Position numbers and translations under genes: made by a program. The notes under the pieces were generated by a model, which saw only the letters and a list, made by a program, of their open reading frames with translations, did no database searches and had not been told where the DNA came from. Shown piece by piece: positions 1 through 5,563 of a stretch of DNA of 9,090 bases (within the stretch, counting starts at the first letter, position 1; every line of letters starts with the position of its first letter). The stretch comes from Dysgonamonadaceae bacterium (GTDB lineage: Bacteria > Bacteroidota > Bacteroidia > Bacteroidales > Azobacteroidaceae): assembly GCA_031284225.1 (NCBI GenBank), contig JAITAH010000039.1:1-9090 (forward strand). The letters are read 5' to 3'.

Positions 1-4
1 AAAG

Positions 5-85
5 AGGCATGGGAACTGTTATAACTTATTCTATTCAGAGGTTCTGCATACCTATACAAGAGAACAAGCAAACAGTCCCATGCCT
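5..85. repeat. Imperfect inverted repeat, 15-bp arms
   Basis: The arm at 5-20 (aggcatgggaactgtt) is the reverse complement of 71-85 (aacagtcccatgcct), apart from one unpaired base (A15). The 50-base spacer contains a small nested pair, gttct (44-48) and agaac (61-65 region). No gene is visible around it. It is too widely spaced for an ordinary intrinsic terminator. It could be a recombinase binding or crossover site, the end of a small element, or a structured RNA. Its position beyond the terminator of the serine recombinase gene makes a recombination site worth considering, but nothing shows this directly. Confidence 0.6.
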
Positions 86-185
86 TCTATATAACAAAAG
101 ACATGGAACATTTGCTTATTATCCCTCTTGTATTGAAATTTTGCAGATTTCTGAATAAGGATAATATAAATGCTTCTTAATTTTC

Positions 186-217
186 AATAATAATGAAACA
201 GGACAACTCTTTGTCCT
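186..217 (-). terminator. Intrinsic terminator of the serine recombinase gene
   Basis: A perfect 7-bp stem, AGGACAA (200-206) and TTGTCCT (211-217), closes a 4-base loop. Read on the minus strand it is followed by a T-rich tail (TGTTTCATTATTATT). It lies about 40 bases beyond the stop codon of the minus-strand recombinase gene. The stem is short and the tail is broken by other bases, so termination may be partial. Confidence 0.55.
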
Positions 218-256
218 TAATTTGAGCGCAAAGGTAAATATTATTTTACAGCTTCT

Positions 257-889
257 TTATAATCCGAACTCTTTTTTTATTCTTTGCACTGTAGAAACTC
301 CTACATTGGCTAATTTTGCGGTATTTCGGATAGAATTACCTTTTTTGAGGAGGCTGATGACTTGTTTGTATTCCTCTTTTTTCTTTTCAGTGGTTTTGAA
401 ACTCCCAGCATTACGACCCAAGCGACCGCCCTTTTCAATATAGTTTTGTCTTCCACTGTTGAGACGAAACTTAATGTTTTCTCTTTCAATTTCGGCACAA
501 GTACTTAACGTTGCAATCATTATAGGGGCAAATATGGAAGGCTTGCCTTCGTTATCTAACAATGTAATTTGTTCTTTTTGAAAATATACATTTATTTTAT
601 TGTCAATCAGGTGTTTTATTGTTTCCAATACCTCAAAGGCATTTCTACCCACTCGACTCATTTCACTGATAAGTAAGTAATCTATGTTATTCGTTTTACA
701 GTAATCTAAACAATCATTCAAAACAGGGCGGTCAAAGTTTTTTTTGCCTCCACTGATTTTTTCTTCAAACACAGCTTCAACACTGAAATCGTTGCTTTCG
801 GCATATTTTTTCAAATCTACTATCTGTCTGTCTGTGTTTTGTCTGTCTGTTATACTTGATACCCTTGCGAAAATTACTGCTTGTTTCAT
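257..889 (-). CDS. Small serine recombinase (resolvase/invertase family)
   Basis: This 210-residue protein is a site-specific recombinase of the resolvase/invertase family, which cuts and rejoins DNA through a 5'-phosphoserine link. The N-terminal catalytic domain starts with FARVSS, giving Arg9 and the nucleophile Ser11. It continues with FDRPVL (Arg54) and the SRVGRN motif (78-83, Arg79/Arg82). The long E helix (about 130-148, IERENIKFR) follows, then the GGRLGRNAGS linker and a C-terminal helix-turn-helix (about 183-207) that should bind the crossover site. All family landmarks are present and the length is normal, so it is probably active. The ATG at 889 lies 27 bp from a good minus-strand promoter, and a hairpin terminator follows, so it seems to be a single-gene unit. 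The family cannot be split by sequence alone into resolvase (element dimer resolution) and invertase (phase switching). It is AT-rich like the integrase pair upstream. Confidence 0.93.
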   Translation of the reverse strand: MKQAVIFARVSSITDRQNTDRQIVDLKKYAESNDFSVEAVFEEKISGGKKNFDRPVLNDCLDYCKTNNIDYLLISEMSRVGRNAFEVLETIKHLIDNKINVYFQKEQITLLDNEGKPSIFAPIMIATLSTCAEIERENIKFRLNSGRQNYIEKGGRLGRNAGSFKTTEKKKEEYKQVISLLKKGNSIRNTAKLANVGVSTVQRIKKEFGL

Positions 890-915
890 CTTATTTAATC
901 TTTAATATTACCCTA

Positions 916-947
916 CAAAGGTACGAAACAGATTTGATATATCCAAA
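916..947 (-). promoter_or_regulatory. Bacteroidota-type promoter for the serine recombinase
   Basis: On the minus strand TTTG (947-944) and TACCTTTG (923-916) are separated by 20 bp, a full match to the Bacteroidota consensus TTTG-N19-21-TAnnTTTG. The -7 box is 27 bp from the recombinase ATG. An imperfect palindrome, ATTTGATATATCCAAAT (932-948), overlaps the -33 box. It could be an operator, for example for autoregulation, but this is inference. Confidence 0.7.
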
Positions 948-1010
948 TTATTCTTTGATAAAAATGAATACAAAATATAGAATATTCAAATAATGTTTTC
1001 GGATTTATTT

Positions 1011-1037
1011 GAATACAGTTGAGGATCGAATACAGTT
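1011..1037. repeat. Direct repeat GAATACAGTT, two copies
   Basis: GAATACAGTT occurs at 1011-1020 and 1028-1037, a 17-bp period. A shorter copy (GAATACA) is at 966-972. They lie in the gene-free gap between the serine recombinase promoter and the excisionase-like gene. They may be protein-binding sites. No other function is visible in this 212-bp gap. Confidence 0.45.
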
Positions 1038-1101
1038 TGGTTTTGGCTTGGTAAATCGTTTCTCAAATTGAATAAACAGAATAGAAAGATACATGGATAG
1101 A

Positions 1102-1596
1102 TTAAAATTTATCATGTTCTACATAATCAATCAAAGATTGTCTTGGTATCTGCCATTGACCATTAATTTTTTTTGCTTTTATCTCACCATTACCTTCAGG
1201 ATTTAGTTTTTTAATGACAGTGTTTTCTGTTTTCATATTGAAAATATTTGACATTGCAACTACTTCTTTTACTGTATAGAATAATTTTTTAGAAGATGAT
1301 AGCTTTTGTGTCATCTCTTGTTCTTTTTTCTTAAAACTATCTTCCACAGCTTCGTATGAAGCATTATATATTAAAGTGGTTAGTTCTCTTACTCTTTGAG
1401 CTATTTTTGAATATAAATCTAATATATTTGCTTCACTCAAATTATTTCTCAAAGCATAATCTTCAATACAAGTTTTTATGTCAGAAGTAGTAGTAAGATA
1501 AGACATTTCAATATATGGATTTTTGACAATGGCTATTAAATCAGAAATAAATCTTTGTAAATCTTTTTCAACAATGTCTATAGTGTTATTTTTCAT
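1102..1596 (-). CDS. Excisionase-like helix-turn-helix protein
   Basis: A 164-residue protein. The C-terminal part (about 105-160) matches the MerR-like/excisionase DNA-binding fold. It opens with FYTVKEVVAMSN, the usual first helix and turn, and ends with KINGQWQIPRQSLIDYVE, the same pattern as the family wing and last helix (GGRWRIPRSALEEYL-type). The N-terminal 100 residues are helical and charged, with no family I recognise. Its ATG overlaps the end of the integrase gene by 11 bp, so the two are probably co-transcribed and translationally coupled. Excisionases (recombination directionality factors) commonly sit beside tyrosine integrases and bend the att DNA to favour excision; that role here is inferred from fold and position. 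It is longer than typical Xis proteins (60-100 residues), so it may instead be a regulator of the element. Confidence 0.72.
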   Translation of the reverse strand: MKNNTIDIVEKDLQRFISDLIAIVKNPYIEMSYLTTTSDIKTCIEDYALRNNLSEANILDLYSKIAQRVRELTTLIYNASYEAVEDSFKKKEQEMTQKLSSSKKLFYTVKEVVAMSNIFNMKTENTVIKKLNPEGNGEIKAKKINGQWQIPRQSLIDYVEHDKF

Positions 1597-2911
1597 TTTT
1601 ATATATTTTTATTAGTTTATTATTCAATCCTTTCATTTTATCGTCTCGTTTTTTACCAAATTTGTCGGCATAATATCTTAACGTATCAATTCTTTTATGC
1701 CCAGTCATTCCCATAACTGCAAAAATATCAAACCCATCTTCAAATAGCAAAGAAATGAATGTTTTTCTTCCTGTATGAGTTGAAATAAAATCTCTTTTAG
1801 GTGCAGTTAGTGTTTTTCTTCCTTTTTGGTAGTATGTTTTAGTATGCGGCTCCGAAAATAAATCATATTGCTCAAACATTTCTTTGATGGCTCGATTCAG
1901 TGCCTGATTGGTATAATCTCTAAATTCAAAATTGTATTTTTTCGCTATTTCTTTGGCTACATCTACCAAATAAATTTCACAAGCTCCAAAAGTTTTTTGT
2001 GCTTCTAATTTCAATTTATTGTCTTTGGTATCGTAAAATGTTTTATCCAATCTTGCAAAATCACCATACCTCAAGCCTGTATGACAGAGAAATAAAAAAT
2101 ACTCCCTGACTTTTATAAGATGTGGTTCTTTAATTGGAGTCTGCATGAGTTGTGATAATTCGTTTATATCCAATCTAACAATTTCACTGATTATAAATTC
2201 TAATTGTGGTTTTTTCAAATCTTGTATCACTGCCTCACCATATTTATTTTTTAGAAATGCAAATAAGCTGTCAAATCTTTTTTGTAGTGTTTTGTTTACA
2301 AGTTCGCCTTCTGTTAGGTATTTATAATCGCCATCACTCGCAGGACGTGGTTCATAAGCATATTCCATCAGATTACATAGAAAGTCATTATTCATATCAT
2401 CAATGACTAATGGTTTGTCTTCACAATTATCATGTTCATAATCCTTCAACAAATTCTTACATGAAATATAATCTTTGGCTGAAGGATGGAGTTTTCTGTC
2501 ATTTCCTTTCAGGTTGTCCTCTTGCTGTTTTTTTCTTTTATATTCCTCAATCCAAATTTCAAAATCTTCAATTAAATTTTTAGTTTGAGGTACTGCAATT
2601 TCAACATCAATGTAATTTTTAATATATTCATCGATCACTTCTTTTTTAATAGTTTCTTTTTTTGAAAGTGTTGGTAAAATGTGAACGATGGCAGTATTCA
2701 CTTTGACAAATAAGTCTTGTATTCTTTTTGTTTCTACATCTATATCAAAAAGTCCATCACAAGGCTTTAAACTTTTAGTTCTTTTATCAAAATATTTTTC
2801 ATGGACTTTGAAGGCATTATATCTATATACCAAGCCATTATAGTTGCACTGAATAACTATATTACCTTTTGAGTAGTTTAAATCTACCAATGTTTGTTTT
2901 AATTTTCTCAT
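1586..2911 (-). CDS. Tyrosine recombinase (phage/mobile element integrase)
   Basis: A 441-residue integrase that should insert and excise the element at its attachment site. An N-terminal arm-binding region and a SAM-like core-binding region (about 110-220) precede the catalytic domain (about 255-420). All catalytic residues are visible: Arg281 in HTGLRYGD, a likely Lys306 in EAQKT, His379 and Arg382 in THTGRKTF, His405 in GHKR, and the nucleophile Tyr414 in LRYYADKF. No truncation or frameshift is seen, so it is probably functional. It lies about 170 bp from a tRNA 3'-end-like fragment and is transcribed away from it into the element, a common layout for tRNA-targeting integrases. No full-consensus promoter was found upstream. 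Two tandem copies of tttctctgta (2917-2926 and 2929-2938) lie directly before the start. The 3' end overlaps the excisionase-like gene. Confidence 0.95.
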   Translation of the reverse strand: MRKLKQTLVDLNYSKGNIVIQCNYNGLVYRYNAFKVHEKYFDKRTKSLKPCDGLFDIDVETKRIQDLFVKVNTAIVHILPTLSKKETIKKEVIDEYIKNYIDVEIAVPQTKNLIEDFEIWIEEYKRKKQQEDNLKGNDRKLHPSAKDYISCKNLLKDYEHDNCEDKPLVIDDMNNDFLCNLMEYAYEPRPASDGDYKYLTEGELVNKTLQKRFDSLFAFLKNKYGEAVIQDLKKPQLEFIISEIVRLDINELSQLMQTPIKEPHLIKVREYFLFLCHTGLRYGDFARLDKTFYDTKDNKLKLEAQKTFGACEIYLVDVAKEIAKKYNFEFRDYTNQALNRAIKEMFEQYDLFSEPHTKTYYQKGRKTLTAPKRDFISTHTGRKTFISLLFEDGFDIFAVMGMTGHKRIDTLRYYADKFGKKRDDKMKGLNNKLIKIYKNEK

Positions 2912-2956
2912 ATTTATTTCTCTGTATTTTTCTCTGTAAAATTACAAAAAAAATCA

Positions 2957-3068
2957 ATATGAAACAATATTAGAAAGGATAAAAAAATATTTATACACTT
3001 GTATAATTTTGTTTATTAGTAGAATATAATGATTTGAGTTAATATTGATTGATATGAAAAAATATCAG
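2957..3068. repeat. 17-bp direct repeat next to the putative att site
   Basis: ATATGAAACAATATTAG (2957-2973) recurs as ATATGAAAAAATATCAG (3052-3068), 15 of 17 identical and 95 bp apart. Each copy is itself partly palindromic; the second contains TGATAT-gaaaaa-ATATCA. The placement between the integrase start and the tRNA-like fragment fits integrase arm-type or excisionase binding sites. The low complexity of this AT-rich stretch weakens the case. Confidence 0.45.
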
Positions 3069-3078
3069 GAAAGATGTC

Positions 3079-3099
3079 TATCGAATCGTCTCACCCCGA
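3079..3099 (+). other. Putative att site: 3' fragment of a tRNA gene
   Basis: From 3081, TCGAATC reads like T-loop positions 55-61 of a tRNA (normally TTCGAATC). GTCT (3088-3091) can be the rest of the T-stem 3' strand, CACCCCG (3092-3098) the acceptor 3' strand, and A3099 the discriminator base. No upstream arms exist, as T-loop base 54 is A and AT-rich element sequence precedes it. A terminator hairpin starts two bases later, as after many tRNA genes. The implied acceptor start (CGGGGTG, C1-G72, A73) would suit tRNA-Pro. This fits the duplicated tRNA 3' end left by integrase-mediated insertion. The intact tRNA would be at the other element end, outside the window. No second copy of this sequence lies within 1-3060. 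Confidence 0.55.
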
Positions 3100-3100
3100 C

Positions 3101-3140
3101 AATAGCCATCTGATTTTTCAGGTGGTTATTTATTTTTATT
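3101..3140 (+). terminator. Intrinsic terminator behind the tRNA-like fragment
   Basis: A 13-bp stem pairs 3101-3113 (AATAGCCATCTGA) with 3118-3130 (TCAGGTGGTTATT), with two G-U pairs, around a TTTT loop, and is followed by a T-rich tract (tatttttatt). No gene in the window ends just upstream on the plus strand. The terminator therefore looks orphaned, as expected if it served a tRNA gene that the element has displaced. Confidence 0.7.
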
Positions 3141-3325
3141 CTGCATTTTGCTCTGCGAGTCGTATTTTGGTCGAGCGCCGTGTACAAAAAAAATCACATA
3201 ATCCCGATATACCGGAGGCGTTTCACAGCAAAGGTTTATCGATTGAATACGGAAAAAACATTCCGTGATTTTGTCCCGGAGCGAGGCGCGCCCCCTCTAT
3301 CCAAAATTAAAATTTCAACAAATCA

Positions 3326-3356
3326 TTTGCCGTTTCAAAATAAAATACTACTTTTG
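3326..3356 (+). promoter_or_regulatory. Promoter of the aromatic amino acid operon
   Basis: TTTG (3326-3329) and TACTTTTG (3349-3356) are 19 bp apart, a perfect Bacteroidota housekeeping-sigma promoter. Transcription should begin near 3362-3365, about 20 bases before the leader peptide start codon. This leaves a leader of about 185 bases before pheA. Confidence 0.85.
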
Positions 3357-3383
3357 TCCCGGTTTAGTAATAATACATTATTT

Positions 3384-3440
3384 ATGGGTCGATTTTATTT
3401 TACATATTCTTTCTTTTATTTTTACTTTAGTAAAGAGTAA
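3384..3440 (+). CDS. Phe/Tyr-rich leader peptide of the attenuator
   Basis: An 18-codon reading frame, MGRFYFTYSFFYFYFSKE, begins at the first ATG after the predicted transcription start. Residues 4-15 include six Phe and four Tyr (10 of 12), encoded by TTT, TTC, TAT and TAC between 3393 and 3428. Such a run is the signature of amino-acid-sensing leader peptides of the trp, his and pheA type: the ribosome stalls on these codons when charged tRNA-Phe or tRNA-Tyr is scarce. The stop codon (3438-3440) sits directly against the antiterminator 5' arm (3441-3454), so a ribosome finishing the peptide would cover that arm. The genes downstream make Phe and Tyr, matching the sensed residues. The peptide itself probably has no function after synthesis. 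Confidence 0.9.
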   Translation: MGRFYFTYSFFYFYFSKE

Positions 3441-3526
3441 GACAGGATTTTGTAGAATGAAAACGGAAAACGAAAAAGTACAAAAAACAATATAAAGTCC
3501 TGTCGGAAACGGCGGGATTTTTTTTT
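3441..3526 (+). promoter_or_regulatory. Transcription attenuator (antiterminator/terminator switch)
   Basis: Two exclusive RNA folds share one strand. In the antiterminator, 3441-3454 (GACAGGATTTTGTA) pairs with 3491-3504 (TATAAAGTCCTGTC) in a continuous 14-bp helix with two G-U pairs, looping out an A-rich 36 bases. In the terminator, 3498-3505 pairs with 3510-3517. Bases 3498-3504 belong to both. A ribosome stalled on the Phe/Tyr codons leaves 3441-3454 mostly free, so the antiterminator can form and transcription continues into pheA. A ribosome at the leader stop codon masks that arm, letting the terminator form. The pairing is read directly from the sequence; the mechanism follows from known leader-peptide attenuators. 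Confidence 0.85.
3498..3526 (+). terminator. Attenuator terminator before pheA
   Basis: The stem TCCTGTCG (3498-3505) with CGGCGGGA (3510-3517), 8 bp with two G-U pairs, is closed by a stable GAAA tetraloop and followed by nine T residues (3518-3526). It is a textbook intrinsic terminator located only 20 bases before the pheA ATG, so it must act conditionally. Confidence 0.9.
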
Positions 3527-3545
3527 GAAACAAAAAAGAACACTA

Positions 3546-4391
3546 ATGAAAACTGTTGCAATTCAGGGCGTCGAAGGCGCCTATCACGAGGCGGCTGCGC
3601 GCACGTATTTTCGGGAAAAAGGGAAAGAAGAAATAAACATCTTGCCCTGTTCCCGCTTCAAGGATGTCATCGCGTCCGTAAAAAAAGATCCGAATGTGAT
3701 CGGCATCGTGGCCATCGAAAATACGATAGCCGGAAGTCTTTTGCAAAATCACGAACTGATTCGCGAAAGCGATCTGGTAGTGGTAGGCGAACAAAAACTG
3801 CATATCACCCATAGTTTTGCCGCGCTTCCGGGCGAAACGATGGAAACCATTACCGAAGTCAGCTCGCATCCGATAGCCTTGATGCAGTGCGCCGAATTTC
3901 TAAATACCCTGCCGCAGGTGAAAGTGGTGGAAGGAGAAGATACCGCCCTTAGCGCCAAACAAATCGCCGAAAATCAATTGAAAGGACATGCGGCAATATG
4001 CGGCCGTTACGCTGCCGAAATGTACGGCTTAACCGTGTTGCAGGAAGGCATCGAAACCAACAAACGGAATTTCACCCGTTTCCTGTTGGTCGCCAACCGC
4101 TGGTTAGCCGAAGAATTGCTTCGTCCGGCGGATATCAGCAAAGCCTCCATTGTTTTTACATTGCCGCATACCGAAGGGAGTTTGTCGAAAGTGTTGACGA
4201 TCCTCTCTTTTTACGATATTAATCTAACCAAAATCCAGTCGCTCCCGATTATCGGCCGCGAATGGGAATACTTATTTTATGTAGATATCACGTTTTCGGA
4301 CTTGCTGAAATACAAGCAAGGTTTGGATGCAATACGTCCGCTGACCAAAGAGTTTAAGATTTTAGGAGAATATAAAGAACAAAAACAATGA
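3546..4391 (+). CDS. pheA: Prephenate dehydratase with ACT domain
   Basis: Prephenate dehydratase converts prephenate to phenylpyruvate, the committed step to Phe. The 281-residue protein has the two-lobed dehydratase domain (about 1-182). It opens with VAIQGVEGAYHEAA, contains AIENTIAGS (57-64) and SSHP (106-109), and ends with the catalytic TRF motif (177-179). The regulatory ACT domain (about 199-275) keeps the GSLSKVL segment. The usual Phe-binding ESRP motif reads QSLP (231-234), so its feedback behaviour may differ. No chorismate mutase is fused here, since that activity is in the third gene. I chose the ATG at 3546; an in-frame TTG at 3525 lies inside the terminator T-run and is unlikely. 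It is the first gene after the attenuator, and its TGA overlaps the next ATG (ATGA, 4388-4391). Confidence 0.95.
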   Translation: MKTVAIQGVEGAYHEAAARTYFREKGKEEINILPCSRFKDVIASVKKDPNVIGIVAIENTIAGSLLQNHELIRESDLVVVGEQKLHITHSFAALPGETMETITEVSSHPIALMQCAEFLNTLPQVKVVEGEDTALSAKQIAENQLKGHAAICGRYAAEMYGLTVLQEGIETNKRNFTRFLLVANRWLAEELLRPADISKASIVFTLPHTEGSLSKVLTILSFYDINLTKIQSLPIIGREWEYLFYVDITFSDLLKYKQGLDAIRPLTKEFKILGEYKEQKQ

Positions 4392-5557
4392 AAACAATCC
4401 AAGCCGCCCGTCGCCTGAAAACCGTTAGCGAATACTATTTCTCTAAAAAGCTGAAAGAAATAGCCGATATGAATGTTCAGGGATTGGATATTATCAGTCT
4501 GGGCGTAGGCAGTCCGGACATGCCGCCTTCCGGAACGGCCATCGAAACCCTGTGCCAATCGGCCCGTCAACCGGATGTACACGGTTACCAGCCTTACGTA
4601 GGGATTCCCGAACTGCGTCGCGCGTTTGCCGACTGGTATCAAAGCTGGTATCACGTCGCGTTGAATCCCGATACGGAAATTCAACCCTTGATTGGTTCCA
4701 AAGAAGGCATTTTGCATATTTCGCTGGCCTTCCTCAATGCCGGCGACGGCGTTCTGATTCCCGATCCGGGTTATCCGACTTACCGTTCGGTGAGCCAGCT
4801 GGCAGAAGCCCGGTTGATTGCCTACGATTTGAAAGCCGAAAACGATTGGCAACCCGATTTCGACGCATTGGAACGCTTGGATTTATCGGATGTGAAACTG
4901 ATGTGGGTCAATTATCCGAATATGCCGACAGGCGCGCAGGCGACTAAAGAATTATTTGAAAAATTGATCGCGTTCGGCCGGAAACACGGAATCGTTATTT
5001 GCCACGATAATCCTTACAGTTTCATTTTGAACGACCGGCCTCTGAGTATATTGGAAATCGACGGCGCCAAAGAAATTTGCATCGAACTGAATTCGCTGAG
5101 CAAATCGCAGAATATGCCGGGTTGGCGGATCGCGATGCTGGCGTCCAATCCGCAGTTTGTACAATGGATATTAAAAGTGAAAAGCAATATCGACAGCGGA
5201 CAGTTCAAGCCGATGATGTTGGCCGCCGCTCAAGCCCTGCAAGCTCCGAAGGCGTGGTACGACGAGATGAACCGGATTTATGGCGGCCGCCGGAAAATAG
5301 CGGAAGAAATCATGCAGACGTTGGATTGTACGTTCGACCCGAAACAATCCGGCCTGTTCCTGTGGGGAAAAATTCCGGATACCTGCAAAGACAGCGGCGA
5401 ATTAGCGGATGAAATCCTCTACCGGGCGCATGTCTTTGTCGTTCCGGGATTTGTTTTCGGAAACAACGGCGAACGTTACATTCGTATTTCGCTGTGTTGC
5501 AAAGACGAACAGTTACAGGAAGCATTGGAACGAATCAAACAAATCAAACAACAATAA
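4388..5557 (+). CDS. Class I/II PLP aminotransferase, likely aromatic
   Basis: A 389-residue fold-type I aminotransferase. Key residues are visible: the substrate-side SLGVGSPD (37-44), Asn178 in NMPTGA, Asp207 and Tyr210 in ICHDNPY, the PLP-binding Lys239 in SLSKS followed by Arg247 in GWR, and the carboxylate-binding Arg366 in RISLC. It has normal length. Sequence alone does not settle the substrate, as this subgroup includes aspartate, diaminopimelate and aromatic enzymes. Its place between prephenate dehydratase and prephenate dehydrogenase suggests it transaminates phenylpyruvate and 4-hydroxyphenylpyruvate to Phe and Tyr, serving both branches. Its start overlaps the pheA stop by 4 bp, which implies translational coupling. 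The next gene follows after 6 bp. Confidence 0.92.
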   Translation: MKTIQAARRLKTVSEYYFSKKLKEIADMNVQGLDIISLGVGSPDMPPSGTAIETLCQSARQPDVHGYQPYVGIPELRRAFADWYQSWYHVALNPDTEIQPLIGSKEGILHISLAFLNAGDGVLIPDPGYPTYRSVSQLAEARLIAYDLKAENDWQPDFDALERLDLSDVKLMWVNYPNMPTGAQATKELFEKLIAFGRKHGIVICHDNPYSFILNDRPLSILEIDGAKEICIELNSLSKSQNMPGWRIAMLASNPQFVQWILKVKSNIDSGQFKPMMLAAAQALQAPKAWYDEMNRIYGGRRKIAEEIMQTLDCTFDPKQSGLFLWGKIPDTCKDSGELADEILYRAHVFVVPGFVFGNNGERYIRISLCCKDEQLQEALERIKQIKQQ

Positions 5558-5563
5558 TACAAT

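Larger units (their letters stand above)
2912..3383. other. Gene-free stretch across the element/chromosome boundary
   Basis: No convincing gene is seen here. The left part (to about 3078) is very AT-rich and holds repeats probably linked to the integrase. The tRNA-like fragment (3079-3099) and its terminator (to 3140) follow. From about 3141 to 3325 base composition becomes mixed, like the chromosome to the right, and nothing recognisable is seen except a weak 6-bp hairpin (3249-3266). The aromatic operon promoter is at 3326-3356. Confidence 0.6.

Noticed and set aside
34..65. tRNA-like arm aggt-tctgcat-acct in the spacer of the left inverted repeat
   Set aside because: The 7-base loop lacks the conserved T-loop or anticodon-loop bases, and no acceptor or D arm can be built around it.
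229..236. Minus-strand TACCTTTG resembling a -7 promoter box
   Set aside because: No -33 box lies at the right distance, and a terminator hairpin follows within about 20 bases.
3074..3268. A 64-codon frame starting over the tRNA-like fragment
   Set aside because: It runs through the terminator hairpin and shows no recognisable protein features.
3249..3272. Hairpin ACGGAA-aaaaca-TTCCGT followed by gatttt
   Set aside because: The stem is only 6 bp, the T-tail is very short, and no gene ends before it.
3180..3440. An 86-codon open frame that ends with the leader peptide
   Set aside because: Its upstream part lies before the operon promoter and crosses both promoter boxes. Only the last 18 codons, after the predicted transcription start, are credible.
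3457..3495. Second mini-frame MKTENEKVQKTI in the attenuator loop
   Set aside because: It contains no Phe or Tyr codons and lies in the unpaired A-rich loop. Translating it would disrupt the antiterminator. It is probably chance.
3525..3545. Upstream TTG start for pheA
   Set aside because: It sits in the terminator T-run. The ATG at 3546 starts at the conserved VAIQG segment of the family.
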